From assembly GCF_947172395.1 (NCBI RefSeq), contig NC_069094.1:7182292-7246291 (forward strand): 64,000 nucleotides of DNA, in the 5' to 3' direction. Of this stretch, positions 21,678-32,740 are shown in pieces (position 1 is the first letter of the stretch; each line of letters begins with the position of its first letter). The DNA comes from Bicyclus anynana (Eukaryota > Arthropoda > Insecta > Lepidoptera > Nymphalidae). The position numbers were made by a program, and so were the translations under genes. The notes under the pieces were generated by a model. It had not been told where the DNA came from. It searched no databases and saw nothing but the letters and a program-made list of their open reading frames with translations.

Positions 21678-22329
21678 AAAGAAATTGAGAGTAATATTTG
21701 GATTATTCAAAGTTAGGATTTTAGACGCAATTCATTCTCAGCTCTTAAAAGCTCATAAAAGCCACCACGCTGCTGGAATGCTGGTTGAGGAGCTTAAAAA
21801 TTGGAAAGATCACAACCAGATGTTAATAAAAATAACGGTTTAACGTCCTCTCCTGGGCTACTTCACCTTAGACTACGTGTTAGACTAAGTATAGTCTACC
21901 ACTGAAGAACCATGAAGGTGGTACCACACACAATACTTGGAATAACCATCAACTTCCCAACTGTTGGCTGCCACTGAGAATTCCTCAAACCCAATGCCTC
22001 ATGATTTGAAGCCTGTACTAGATCAACTAGTTGAAAGAAGAATGACTAAGTATTTTTTTTAGAAGGAAAACAATTTAATCCTTCGGGAAAAGGTCACACT
22101 ATCCAGTTATGGGTAGAAACTTGTTTGGATTTTTATGAAACGATAAATTAATCTCTTTATCAGCTTAAATGGACTTTTAAAGAGCGTTATGTTTGATACG
22201 CGAACCGACAGAAGCATATAATGTTGAGTGCACTTGGAATTTCTCACTAATCTCAATCCCCGGCTCACTTGATAGCAATACATTAGCGATAATATGCCTA
22301 TGATGTTGTTGCTTTATTTGACTCATAAT
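21678..22329. other. Non-coding stretch
   Basis: No gene seen. CCACTGAGAATTCCTCAAAC near 21971 feels repeat-like but I cannot place it. Confidence 0.25.
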
Positions 22330-22510
22330 CTATACTTCTATACTAATATTATAAAGAGGTAAAGTTTGTAAGTTTGTAAGTTTGTCACATTTTTTAAATG
22401 GGGTAATCTTCGGAACTACTGGTCCGATTTTAAAAATTCTTTCACCAGTAGAATGCTACATTATCGGGGAGTGCTATAGGCTATATTTTATATTGGTATC
22501 ATATATATTA
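22330..22510 (+). mobile_element. Helitron-like element, 5' half
   Basis: TCTATACTAATATTATAAAG, GGAACTACTGGTCCGATTTT and GTGCTATAGGCTATATTTTA. The hairpin-CTAG end is missing. A partner in the opposite orientation lies at 22915-23103. Confidence 0.6.
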
Positions 22511-22914
22511 GCCGAGTTATCACAGTTTTTGTCGTACAGGTCGGACTGAAAATCCTCTTAAACAGACTTATTCGCATGCGCTGCCTTAACTATTGTGTAA
22601 AATTGAAATTAATGTATGGAGACTTTATGTATCATTAAAAGTTCTACAAAAAAGTCCGCGACACCATATATCTATATTCTATATATTAGCAGATATAGTA
22701 CCTTTTGTGTTTTAAAAATTATTAATTTTATATACTTAGGTTTACGTCATTATTTATACAACTAAACTTTAATTCTTATTAAAATAAATTATTTAATAAT
22801 CACAAAGATATTATGGAGATAAGATTTGCCCTTTACAGTATGTTAATTACTTAAATAGTTTCGGAGATAGTACAAAATTTCTAAAAGACGCATAAATTCC
22901 GCTATATGACGCCC
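22511..22914. other. Sequence between two opposed Helitron-like copies
   Basis: GCCGAGTTATCACAGTTTTT, GTACAGGTCGGACTGAAAAT and AAGTCCGCGACACCATATAT look like another dispersed repeat. The rest is AT-rich. Confidence 0.3.
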
Positions 22915-23103
22915 GGCGCTTTCATTTACGTAGTTCCCGTTCCCGTGTGAATATGGGGATCAAACATAGCCTATGACACTCGCAAATAACGTAGCTTTCT
23001 ATTGGTAAAACAATTTTCCAAATCGGTCCAGTCCATCCAGTCCATCCAGAGATTACCTCCTACAACCAAACGAACTTTTTACCTCTTTATATTATTAGCA
23101 TAG
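22915..23103 (-). mobile_element. Helitron-like element
   Basis: Minus strand: TATTATAAAGAGGT-type start, GGACTGGACCGATTTG, TGTCATAGGCTATGTTTGAT, ATATTCACACGGGAACGGGA. Contains a doubled AGTCCATCC segment at 23034-23047. Confidence 0.55.
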
Positions 23104-23562
23104 AAGTCTCTATTTCTCTTGGTCATACCACCACTCTAGAAGGACTGGACCGATTTTGCTAATGGTAGGAGTAAGATAGAGAAGTTACAGGGTAGGGTAG
23201 GGTACGGGTAGGGAAGCGTAGGGGTAGGGTAGGTTTAGGGCCGGGTTTAGGGTAGTGGTAGGGTAGGGGTAGAGGTAGGGTAGTGGTAGGGTAGAGGTAC
23301 GGGTAGGATAGGGAAGTGGTAGGGTAGGGGTAGGATAGGCGTGAGATAGGGGTAGGAAAGGGATAGGGTACGGGGAGGGTAGGGGTAGGATGGGGGTAGG
23401 GTGTAGGTAAGGTAGGGGTAGGGTAGGGTAGGGTAGGGTAGGGTAGGGTAGGGTAGGGTAGGGTAGGGGTAGGGTAGATGTAGGGGTTGGGTAGGGTAGG
23501 GTAGGGGTAGTAGTAAAGTTGACATTGAAATTTACGCGGACGAAGTCGCGGGCGTCCGCTAG
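23104..23562 (+). mobile_element. Helitron-like element carrying a (GGGTA)n array
   Basis: It opens with family core text (AAGGACTGGACCGATTTTGC). It ends with a 7-bp stem GCGGACG/CGTCCGC (23536-23542 and 23553-23559) directly followed by the CTAG terminus (23559-23562), the expected Helitron 3' layout. The array at 23194-23512 fills the middle. The 156-aa and 92-aa minus-strand ORFs here are Pro-Tyr-Thr-Leu readings of the array and not genes. Confidence 0.6.
23194..23512 (+). repeat. (GGGTA)n minisatellite
   Basis: Ten perfect GGGTA units at 23416-23465, flanked by variants with GGGGTA, GGTA and GGATA. The G-rich strand is plus. Runs of three or four G separated by TA fit the pattern for intramolecular G-quadruplexes. 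Confidence 0.9.
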
Positions 23563-23769
23563 TTATCATATAAGAAGCTAAAAAGCTAAAAAAATATACC
23601 CTTTTCAAAGTATAAAATAGTTGGATCATGCTAAAGAGATTACCGACAATTTTGCATCAACCATTAGAGAAAAGCTTCCACCAACATCTTCAAAAGCTTT
23701 CGCTTGGATCCCAGCTTACGAAAAATACTGTAGGCAGTCATAATGGTGGAGGAAAATGGAGCATTTTTT

Positions 23770-23996
23770 TAATGGATTAAGCTCACGCTTGACCACGATC
23801 TCACCTAAATGTAGATATGACCTAAGGTGGAACGCGCTCACCTAGAAGATGCTTCTCTCTAAATTTAAAGATGCCCAGGTTGTGAAAATTAGGAAACATT
23901 GACTTCGGGAGAGAGTTTTATAACGTAGCTATGCGCATATGATACGAAGAAGCAAATCGCTCTGTACGAGTTCTAGGAGTACCAACGACATAAGGA
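23770..23996 (+). repeat. Repeat family C relic
   Basis: GGTGGAACGCGCTCACCTAG, AAGATGCTTCTC and TAGGAAACATTGACTTCGGG correspond to parts of 58130-58760 and 28290-28640. Class unknown. Confidence 0.4.
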
Positions 23997-24085
23997 TGGA
24001 AAGGGTAGGGAAGGGATAAGGTAGGCGTAGGGTAGCGGTAGGGTAGTGGTAGGATAGGTTTTGGGGTATAATGGTTAGGGGTATG
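23997..24085 (+). repeat. Second, decayed (GGGTA)n array
   Basis: GGAAAGGGTAGGGAAGGGAT, GGCGTAGGGTAGCGGTAGGG and GTAGGATAGG. A short degraded relative of the array at 23194. Confidence 0.75.
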
Positions 24086-24702
24086 TAAGTGTACATATGT
24101 CAAAGCGAAGCTTGACCGGCTCCGCTATTATTTGTATAGATCTGTACACAGTATTGTCAAAGTCAAACTCAAACAAAGAGTAACTAAATATATTCCATAT
24201 AAAGTTTAATTTGAATTGTAAATTAATATTTTTTTACATTAAAGGAAAAAAAATATGAATTAAAATTTAAGCTGTGAGTTTTCAAAATGCGCCCAGTCTG
24301 AGAATAACAAAGAAACTCATGTATTTTTGTTACCACCATCTTACATTTGCATTTAAGCAGAAGGCTTAACAAGCACACAATATTTCAAGGAGTTATTAAA
24401 AATAAAATATCTGTTATAGCAATGAAAACAAACATTTGGACAGCATATTCGTGACGATAATTATAAAGTAGCAGACATTGACCTACGTGTAGCTGTTGAA
24501 ATAACGGTTAAGTATGTATATTTTTTTAATTTTAATTTACGTAATAAGCCAGTGAAAAAAATTAAATGTAAATACATAATAATATCTACTTTTACTTCAA
24601 AAATAATTAATACGTTTAAATATAATAAGCAGGTATCGTATTGAAACGCTCATCACTTGTCTGATTCCAGTTTTGATGAACAAAAAATATATGTATCGTA
24701 AG
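24086..24702. other. AT-rich stretch with LINE-like relics
   Basis: GTCAAAGTCAAACTCAAACA near 24158 resembles the start of the LINE-end family at 9883. Nothing else supported. Confidence 0.3.
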
Positions 24703-24862
24703 TCTTAATGGCTCAACGGTAAAGCGGTGGGACTCATCACAGAGGGGTGGTGGTTCGATCCCCTCACGCTGGACTATTGTTGTACCCAGTCCCAATACAG
24801 TCTTTCCCGACAAGTAAGAGGGGAATGGGAATATTGGTCATATTTATCAAGATAAGGCAAAT
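24703..24862 (+). mobile_element. tRNA-derived SINE, second family
   Basis: Box A-like ATGGCTCAACGG (24708-24719) and box B GGTTCGATCCC (24752-24762) mark a tRNA-like head. The tail body GGACTATTGTTGTACCCAGT, CCCAATACAGTCTTTCCCGA and GGGAATATTGGTCATATTTA is typical of a lepidopteran SINE. The head will not fold as a clean tRNA, so it is not annotated as a tRNA gene. Confidence 0.65.
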
Positions 24863-24916
24863 AATCCTTTCCTTTTTTTTAAAAAAATAAAGAATGTATG
24901 TACGTATACTTTATAC

Positions 24917-24999
24917 TTGTAACTGACTGACTGACTGACAGTCATTATAAATGCAACAAACAAACAGCGTAAATCTACTAGGGTATAGCATCATACTAG
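24917..24999 (+). repeat. Left copy of an 80-bp direct duplication
   Basis: TTGTAACTGACTGACTGACT, CAGTCATTATAAATGCAACA, CAGCGTAAATCTACTAGGGT and CATCATACTAG recur at 25354-25430 with small indels. A SINE lies between the two. Confidence 0.85.
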
Positions 25000-25024
25000 A
25001 AGTATACGGTACGAGTGGAGTCGA

Positions 25025-25350
25025 CCGCCTCCGTGGCGCAGTGGTAAGCGTGGTGGATTTACAAGACGGAGTTCCTGGGTTCGATCCCTGGCTGGGCCGA
25101 TTAAGGTTTTCTTAATTGGTCCAGGTCTGGCTGGTGGGAGGCTTCGGCCGTGGCTAGTTACCACCCTACCGACAAAGACGTACCGCCAAGCGATTTAGCG
25201 TTCCGGTACGATGTCGTGTAGAAACCGAAAGGGGTGTGGAATTTTATCCTCCTCCTAACAAGTTAGCCGCTGCCATCTTAGATTGCATCATCACTTACCA
25301 TCAGGTGAGATTGTAGTCAAGGGCTAACTTGTAGAGAATAATAAAAAAAA
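25025..25350 (+). mobile_element. Full-length tRNA-derived SINE (CTCCGTGGCGCAGTGG family)
   Basis: Box A TGGCGCAGTGG (25034-25044) and box B GGTTCGATCCC (25078-25088) are intact. The complete body and an A-rich tail (AATAATAAAAAAAAA) follow. Best reference copy of this family here; relatives at 2488, 16208, 38281, 51215 and 57941. Confidence 0.9.
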
Positions 25351-25353
25351 AGT

Positions 25354-25430
25354 TTGTAACTGACTGACTGACAGTCATTATAAATGCAACAAACAAACAG
25401 CGTAAATCTACTAGGGTAGCATCATATTAG
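25354..25430 (+). repeat. Right copy of the 80-bp direct duplication
   Basis: Partner of 24917-24999. Its (CTGA)n run is shorter by one unit and it lacks TA in GGGTAGCATC. Confidence 0.85.
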
Positions 25431-25645
25431 ACCTACATAGTAGAAGTTTGCACATAGACGATTATTTCTTTAAAATAGTAAATAAGCAATAGCACTGAAA
25501 AAGGATTTTTTAAAAGTTAACTCTTTTTTATAGAGAAAAAGTTTTTATGAAATCTTTCAAAGCCGATGTAGTCTATAATCATCATTCCAATGCGGGTTGG
25601 CGGCCACAGAGGTATAATGTTAAATTATTTTAAGATTACTATTAG
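25431..25645. other. Short unassigned stretch
   Basis: Nothing supported. Confidence 0.25.
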
Positions 25646-25858
25646 ATGACTGGGGTTCCAAAGAATGGAGACCCCGCACTGGGAAGCGTAGTTTTGGGCG
25701 ACCCCCCGCCAGGTGGACTAACGACATCGAGCGAGTCGCAGGAATTCGCTGGACGCAGGCGGCTCAGCATCGTGATGGTTGGAAATCTCTACAAAAGGCC
25801 TATGTCTTTCAGTGGATGTCCATCTGCTGATGTGATGATTATGATGATGATGATCAGA
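25646..25858 (+). mobile_element. 3' fragment of the RTE-like LINE
   Basis: GGGCGACCCCCCGCCAGGTG, CATCGAGCGAGTCGCAGGAA, CAGGCGGCTCAGCATCGTGA and CAAAAGGCCTATGTC, ending with a run of ATG repeats. Same 3' region as 4418-4696, more 5'-truncated. Confidence 0.85.
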
Positions 25859-25863
25859 TGACT

Positions 25864-26066
25864 AGGACTCACCACTTTACGTGCTTTTAAAACACAGAGG
25901 TGTAGCACTTCCCAGCTTTCCAAATCCCAGCTCCGGGCGGAGATTTTGTATCGAAAATCTCTTAGAAGCTAGAAGACCTCAAAATTTCATAGCCCGTCCC
26001 AGGATACGTACTCAGAACCTCGTGATCAGAAATCACATATGTAAACCACTAGAGCAAGGAGGCAGC
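25864..26066 (-). mobile_element. Degenerate tRNA-derived SINE, third family
   Basis: Minus strand: CTCCTTGCTCTAGTGGTTTA (box A-like), GATCACGAGGTTCTGAGTAC (decayed box B), then CGGGCTATGAAATTTTGAGG, TAAGAGATTTTCGATACAAA and CCCGGAGCTGGGATTTGG. It abuts the RTE tail at 25858. Confidence 0.6.
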
Positions 26067-28004
26067 AAAGTTAAGAAGTTTAAATATAAGTTAAGATTTA
26101 TTATTGTATCGCAATGTCCTTGACGTAAGTATGGTATACAGGTGTTCTTGTCTCGTTATGTAGGTATAAATATTTAACGTAAACTTGTTCAAATAATAAA
26201 AGTTTGATTAGGTATATTAATAATATCTAGTAATAAATAGTATTAATAATATTTTCATGACTATTCTTCCAAATTATTCCGAACATTTCTCTGTAACATT
26301 TATTTTCCGTACCTTAAAAATAATGAGTAACAGTGATCACACAATAAACACTGTTGTATGTCTATCTGTCTGTCCGGCATAACATTAAACGAAAATGCGA
26401 AACGTAAATGCTTAAAGTAGATAGATATTAGATAGGTACCTAAAACCACTATAGTTATATTTAAAGCTTTAGGCATTAGTATACAGGAGCCATTAGATTT
26501 CTATCTACTTAATAAGTTGCGTCTAAAATAAATATCTCCTAACGGCAGGTAAAATAGAGGTCAGGGTGGAGCACGCTATCATTTGGCTAACAAATAGCCA
26601 ATTTGCCAAAAAGCTCGAGGACGGCAAAGGTCATGTCATTGAAACTGACCATTGCCAGCAGAAATAAAATTCCATAATATGTTAATACACCTCGGTATTT
26701 ATTCAAACAGAAAGCAGTAAATCCATACTTTGTTTTAGTAACTGAGTACTGACGATACACAACTTTCTCTGCATTGAATAAATATTACTGTATTTAGAAT
26801 TAATTAGGTAGTTTCTTTTATTCACGTAAAACAATAATAGGTAATTATATTTTTAATATAGTCTCATACACAACATACGCGTACAAGACGAGATAAAGAA
26901 GTTTAAAAATTAAATTTTTTTTCGCGGTAGCAGAAACCTGCAAATTCGTTCAGGTGAAATTCGGTTTTTGTAGAATACCTTTTTTCCTCACATTCTCTCT
27001 CAGTCGCAATAATCACAAAGCCTGCTCTAAGCTTTAGCAAATTTCTATAAAAATCGATACTTTGGTTTTTGACTTTGACAGACATTTTTATTAGTAAAGT
27101 AACATAACTCATGGGTTTAAAACAATTGAACACTAACAATTAATTCATTAAGAGCAAAAAGGCTCGGTTGGGTTGTGATAAAACGTCATGAATCAAAAGG
27201 ATACTTCAGAGCGTATGAGAAATATATTATCAAAGATAATAATTGCTAGATCTATATGAAGTGCAAAGATTTGTCTGCTAATTATAATTATTTATGTAAA
27301 GAATAGTTCAAGAATTGTTTTCATAGTATATAAATAGTTTTATTTAATTATTTACGCTCCTTCTTATACCATAAACTTATTACTTACACATGACTAATTC
27401 ATCGATAAACGCCGGCGACGACGTGCAAATAATTGTTTACGTTATAATTTACTTAAGTAGCTACTCGCTACAATATATACTCAACAGGCTATAGCTATAT
27501 TATATTTCAGAAAGTATATTAAAAAGACGAATATCTTAGCAATCCATGGATTCACCGTGAGGGTGCCGGGTCCATCGTGTGGTATATTTAATAGATATAC
27601 AGTATATACCTATAGATACATACACACATAGCTCTTGGGTATCACAATTCTCATTTAATTTGGATGCTAGATTCCAGGGATAACATCTTCTAGGGACTTT
27701 CAGTGAGTTCATCGAGTTTCAGCCCATTTTTTTCATTATTAAACAGAATAAAACAATTTGAAATAATAACAGCTAAAAGAACTAGTTACGCAACATAATA
27801 AAATCTCAGAAAATCCTACGAACGCGTATTTTAACGAGAATTTCTACGATAACTTCTCGGGCCGATAAAATCTTCTATGATTAATTAGGTGCGCGGTAGG
27901 ATCGTTGGCCGCCGCTTGCTAGAAAAGGTCAATGTTAACCACTTTTGTACTATATCCCTCCAATATTTAGCCTTAGCGTTGCTGCCATGGTATATGAATT
28001 ACAA
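26067..28004. other. AT-rich non-coding stretch
   Basis: About 1.9 kb without a supported gene or repeat. A 78-codon minus ORF (26903-27139) shows no domain that I recognise. Confidence 0.35.
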
Positions 28005-28165
28005 ATGAAACTCTGAAGCTCTTGTTGCGAGTATTTGTCAAACTCTCGACGCGGTCCTGTGTTCGAATGTGAGTCAAGCCAATAACATTTTAGGTAATTC
28101 GTTCTAGAAATTTCTCAGTAGCAAACTAGAACAGAATTAAAATCCTGTTTCTATACGACCCTCTA
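28005..28165 (+). mobile_element. Degenerate SINE of the third family
   Basis: GACGCGGTCCTGTGTTCGAA (decayed box B), GTCAAGCCAATAACATTTTA, AATTCGTTCTAGAAATTTCT and CAGTAGC echo the layout of 25864-26066. Confidence 0.4.
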
Positions 28166-28289
28166 TACGAATACGTTAAGCCGTCATTCGCCGTTATTAA
28201 TTATCATGGACACCAATGATCAAATATTTACTAATTTAGTAAGAAAATAAAGAATTTCGTAAATGAAAGAATAATCCAATAACCTTTTT

Positions 28290-28640
28290 TTTTTGTATAA
28301 GCAAGCGCTTAGCTGCAATCACGCCTGATGGTAAGTGATGATGCAGTCTAAGTTGGAAAGCGTTTTCCTAGAAGAAGCCTATTCCCTCTTGACTTTTATT
28401 ATTATTTTTTTTTGACCACTGACCTAATTACCCAAATTGTAGGAGTTGGGGAAAATGGAATCTGGAAGAGCATTCTACAATCCACATCTTTGCAGTGCGT
28501 ATAAGGAAAGTATACGCCTCCGAGGAATATCGACGACCAGTCCTGTGACAGAGAGGTGGCATAAGATCAAGCAAATTCTGAGCGCAGTCCCCGAAATATA
28601 TTTGCCTCATTGCCAAAGAGCCTTAAAAACATATTAAAAT
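28290..28640 (+). repeat. Repeat family C
   Basis: CTTAGCTGCAATCACGCCTG, GGTAAGTGATGATGCAGTCT, GAAGAAGCCTATTCCCTCTT, then GGAAGAGCATTCTACAATCC. The order matches 58130-58760. Two opposed ORFs of about 62 codons lie inside and are not thought to be genes. Confidence 0.5.
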
Positions 28641-28871
28641 AAAACTAAAATCCAAAACCCTAATGATCTATAATAAACCATTAGATCCACGAGTGTGCAA
28701 AGAATGCATTTTAAAAAATAAAGGGCACATTCATTATACCAAAGTTAAACGTAGGATCAATAACCCCGTCTGGCGAAGGTGGAACAACTTTTTTCTCTCT
28801 TCACTCTCCAGTGAAATACGTGAAACAATTCTAAAGCTTAACTGATGTTCGTGTATTTCAACGTAATGGAC

Positions 28872-29040
28872 TAAAACTTGCGAGTGCCAGACTTACCTCA
28901 TTCTATAAAGGCTGAAAATTTGTCAGCTTATGCTCCTATCATTGGTAAGTACGGAAGCCAATTATTGAGTTTGGTATGTGTAGGCTTTGGAAGCTAGCAG
29001 GTTTCCAGGAACCGCACACGCAACCGTCCATATAAATCTT
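28872..29040 (+). repeat. Repeat family W, copy 1
   Basis: AGACTTACCTCATTCTATAA, AGGCTGAAAATTTGTCAG, ATTGGTAAGTACGGAAGCCA and GGCTTTGGAAGCTAGCAGGT recur at 43733-43880. A short inverted piece lies at 29752-29810. Class unknown. Confidence 0.55.
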
Positions 29041-29246
29041 ATTTCTATAATATTTTTTTCGACATAATAATGTTAGGAGAAATAATGTTCACAATCGCTA
29101 ACGATATTCCGTGCTTCTTTACGATATTCCGTAGAAAACATTACAAAAATACGTTTTAAACTTAGAGTATCGAGGATTTGGGCCCTCAAACTGGCTACCT
29201 TCCAAATTCACCACGGTCCAAACTCCAAAATTGAAACCAATTGACA

Positions 29247-29515
29247 ACCACGTGGCGCAGTGGGTAGTGATCCTGCTTCCTGCATGCAGGGCAGTGGATT
29301 GTTCGATTCCCACAACTGGAAAATATTTGTGTGATGAACATGGATGTCTTCCAATGAGTGTGTTTATACATTAGTAGTATTTAAACATTATATGTAGTAT
29401 ATAAATGTGTATGATGAATAAACAGCTATCTTAGCACCCATAACACAAAACACGCTTACTTTGGAACTAGATAGTGATGTGTGTATTGCCCGTATATTTA
29501 TTTAAAACTAGCGGA
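29247..29515 (+). mobile_element. tRNA-derived SINE, fourth family
   Basis: Box A TGGCGCAGTGG (29253-29263) and box B TGTTCGATTCC (29300-29310). The body AACTGGAAAATATTTGTGTG, AGCTATCTTAGCACCCATAA, CACGCTTACTTTGGAACTAG and ATAGTGATGTGTGTATTGCC, ending TTTATTTAAAA. Its 3' end abuts the Helitron-like copy at 29518. Confidence 0.75.
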
Positions 29516-29517
29516 CG

Positions 29518-29737
29518 CCTGCGACTTCGTCCGCGTGGAATTCAGTTTTTCATAAATCCCGCGGGAACCATAGATTTTTCCGGGATGAAAAGTAGCCTAT
29601 ATGTTAATCCAGAGTAAAATCTATTTCCATTCCAAATTTCAGCCAAATCGCTTTAGTAGCCGCAGCGTAAAAGAGGAGAAACAAACAAACATACTTACAC
29701 ACTTACACACAAACTTTCACCTTCATAATATTAGTGT
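29518..29737 (-). mobile_element. Helitron-like element, complete
   Basis: The left terminus CTAGCGGACGCCTGCGACTT ... GTCCGC is the hairpin-CTAG 3' end on the minus strand. The body (CATAGATTTTTCCGGGATGA, AAGTAGCCTATATGTTAATC, TTTCAGCCAAATCGC) and right end (CTTTCACCTTCATAATATTA) complete it. Confidence 0.75.
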
Positions 29738-29751
29738 GAAGTGTGATTTCC

Positions 29752-29810
29752 TACCGTACTTACTCACTTTCAGCCTTCATAAAATGAGGTAAGTCAGGCT
29801 CTCGCTGTCT
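29752..29810 (-). repeat. Repeat family W fragment
   Basis: CTACCGTACTTACTCACTTT, CAGCCTTCATAAAATGAGGT is the reverse complement of the core of the copies at 28872 and 43733. Confidence 0.5.
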
Positions 29811-30449
29811 CTCATTCTATAATGAACGCGTGATATAATAAAAACGATCATGTTAAGCAGCTACCCGTATTTCAAGACGATGTCTTACCACAAAGTGACC
29901 TATAATTTGAATTTTAAGCATGGTTAATGGTCGGTAGGCACTTAGCCAAAATATTGTATGTGTACATTACGTGCTTAGCACGACTAATTTAAAAATCTTT
30001 TCATCGAAACTTATTATTGTTCTCTAATGACGTCTGAGCAAACAAAAGTCGGGTCGTCATTCAGTGTTGAGGTTTATAAATAATAGATGCTTAAACAGAT
30101 TCCGTCACTTCTCAAAAAAGAAGCCTTGGGTTGAATGGCTTGAGGCAATAAAACTTGTTTGTTTTCTCGCTAATACTGATCAAAACTAATAGTAACACTG
30201 ATACGTTCTTACATGCGATAGTTATGAACATCCATCTGTCTTTCATCCTCAGTTTTGTCTGATTCTAGGCTACAGGCGTGATTATCTGCTACCATAAACG
30301 CTGTATCGTCGATTTAGCCTTCTGGTACGATGGTATGTAGAAATAAACCAGATAAACAAATCAATCTCTTGATAACTTAGCTCGATACTACAGAAATTTT
30401 CTATTTCTGTGCTCTATACGATCTAACACTGCATAGCATTGTCACTATC
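29811..30449. other. Unassigned non-coding stretch
   Basis: Nothing supported. Confidence 0.3.
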
Positions 30450-30610
30450 AGCAGGCTAACTTTGGCGTATGTTAGTTGACATATACATATTCTATTAAAC
30501 AAATGTCAACCGGTACCTACTGACAACGCTTCTTGGATATCATATAGTAGATAGTAGGTAGATGACATTTCTCTGTTGATTCGATGATTATTATAATAGG
30601 TTGCTAATAA
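30450..30610 (+). repeat. Low-copy repeat family Y, copy 2
   Basis: CAGCAGGCTAACTTTGGC, TTGACATATACATATTCT, AACAAATGTCAACCGGTACC, TTGGATATCATATAGTAG, GTAGATGACATTTCTCTGTT and ATTATAATAGGTTGCTAATA align in order with 59926-60089. Confidence 0.65.
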
Positions 30611-30697
30611 ATACCAAATTAGTGAATAGGCCAGCAGATAATATCGCAGTCAAGCGTTAACGTCTAATGAAAAAATACATGTGTTTTGTACCTACAA

Positions 30698-30723
30698 GCA
30701 ATGATAATTTTAATTATCATTGC
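30698..30723. repeat. Perfect 12-bp-arm hairpin
   Basis: GCAATGATAATT, TT, AATTATCATTGC. Flanked on both sides by CCTACAAG. Confidence 0.85.
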
Positions 30724-32728
30724 CTACAAGAACATCCTACGATTAGATTCTGCTGGTAGTTTGTGGTAGTAATAAAAAATATTACTAATAGTGCTTACAT
30801 TATAATCCGTGGAAGGCATAGTCTGTTGTAAAGTTATATCTCTGAGTCCAAAATATTTACGATAAGTAAACTTTGTAGAGATCCGTACTCCATAAGGCAA
30901 AATATTTGAAGGACTGGTGACCCTCATTTTTAATTGATAAACACTAAAACATAAGCAGTAACATATCCTTATAAAAATTATATCTTATTAACCTAAAGCT
31001 CCATTAAAAGCATAATTACAAAATTCGAAATACCCCGCAAGCAACGATTAATCAGGTTATTCCTAAAAAGGGGTAAAATTATCACAAAAATCTTCCGTAA
31101 CACAATTCAAAGGGTACATTTTTACCACTTAAGTGCCATATTATAAACATTTTGGTGTAACCTTCTACCTTTATGAGCCTATTTGTTTCTAGTGTGCATT
31201 AATATTTATACTAGATATTATATTTATACTATTATAGTAATTATTTATACTAGATATTGTGTAAGTAGGTATTATACATCTATTAATTATCCACCTCTTA
31301 AATTACAAGAGCAAATTAATCCGAAAATAAAATCAAACACGTTACGAGTATACCTATTTGCAGTATATTTCAACCTAACCTTGTGGAACTAAGTTTTCTG
31401 ATCACGTTACAAATACCATATTAGTACAGAACCATAAGTCGCAAGTCGTATACGCTCTTGACAGGAATTTATTCTAAAGTTCCAATCATTTTTATGTGTA
31501 CAAAACAGGTTTTACGCGATTCGTTAAAATACTTGCAACACACTTTTACTTTGAGATTTATTGGTTTGACCCTATATTTGTGTTTACTGACGCAAAATTT
31601 TTAAAGGAAATAGCCTTTTAGTCTTCGTATAATGTGATATAATATTTTATTTCCAAGTATATCCGCGACGTAGATTGCGCGATTGACCGAGATGTGATTA
31701 CGGACAGGATGATAGTCGGAAATTGAACGTATAAACTCCTCAGTTTAACATATAATTGTTATTATGTCATTCTTTAGACTAGTCTAATAGGAGAGGTCTC
31801 AAGGTCTTAAATCCGTAGCGATTCAGTAATGTGTCTATATTTCACACCCTGAGGGCTTATAGCAGGATTGTTTTAAGCAATTTTAGGCGTGATTGACCAT
31901 TTCATTCATTCAAAAAGTGCCACTTACTGAGGTAACATTATTCATACAGATATCATGGTAATTTTGCAAAAGATTAGTTGTGCATCCTGGACACAATACA
32001 TTACATTAGGTACGTATTGACTCTATGTCCCACAACTGAATTTTTTGTCCGATTAATGCCCTAGCAAGATAAATCAGGAGAGATTACATATACCGGGAAA
32101 CTTATAAATTTGGTTGGTGACATAAATGGACATGGCAGTTTTCCTCCGATGCACTATATCACAAAAAAGACCTACTACAATATGTTGCGGAAACCATCAG
32201 TTTATCTGCTGCATTCAAGTAAATCCTAAAAAGAAACTAACGTACTCCATTCCCCAACCAGTCCACATTCTGCCGGATATAACCAGACGTCATTTATTTC
32301 GCTAAAATCGTCTATCGAACAATATTTGCCGGGTAGTCTTAACTTAATGCATCTCCTCGTGTTATAACAAATGGAATAAGCTTGAATAATAAATGAAGGA
32401 AGTAAGTTAATCTGCCGCCCAATCCAAAGGTTAAACAGAAAAGGTAAATATAGTAATTTATGACATGACATTGAGCGGAAAATTGTGTGGCACCGCTTTT
32501 TTCTTACTAATTTGACTGTCGTTTAACCTTTGCTTTTAAATAAATACAGGAAAGAGAAACAATAAAGTGATATCATCTCGAAACGCAAAGGGCAAGAAAC
32601 CCCATACGATGACACTATAAAATTTAGCAATTCTTGTTTGTACTCGTAAAAGTGTCAAATTATTATTATGCCAGTTACTTACAGTGATACATCCCGTAGC
32701 TTTCATACCAAACATTTTGTATTCTCAG
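30724..32728. other. AT-rich non-coding stretch
   Basis: About 2 kb with no supported gene. Minus-strand ORFs at 30724-30927 and 32226-32471 lack recognisable domains. CAAAATGTTTGGTATG with a GTAAGTAAC donor near 32688-32722 (minus) resembles a tiny first exon but is too short to support. Confidence 0.3.
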
Positions 32729-32740
32729 TATAGATACTTA

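Noticed and set aside
23194..23512. Interstitial telomere
   Set aside because: Insect telomeres are TTAGG. The unit here is GGGTA and it sits inside a mobile element.
23159..23629. 156-aa and 92-aa ORFs rich in Pro-Tyr-Thr-Leu
   Set aside because: They are readings of the (GGGTA)n array on the opposite strand. Period-5 DNA read in triplets gives an apparent 5-residue peptide repeat. No start context or non-repeat domain.
24703..24775. tRNA gene
   Set aside because: Boxes A and B are present, but the acceptor stem does not pair cleanly and SINE body sequence follows. The same holds for 9010, 25025, 29247, 32741 and 51215.
32688..32722. Tiny minus-strand first exon (MFGMKATGCIT, then GTAAGT)
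   Set aside because: Good Kozak and donor, but 11 codons is too little and nothing nearby supports a gene.
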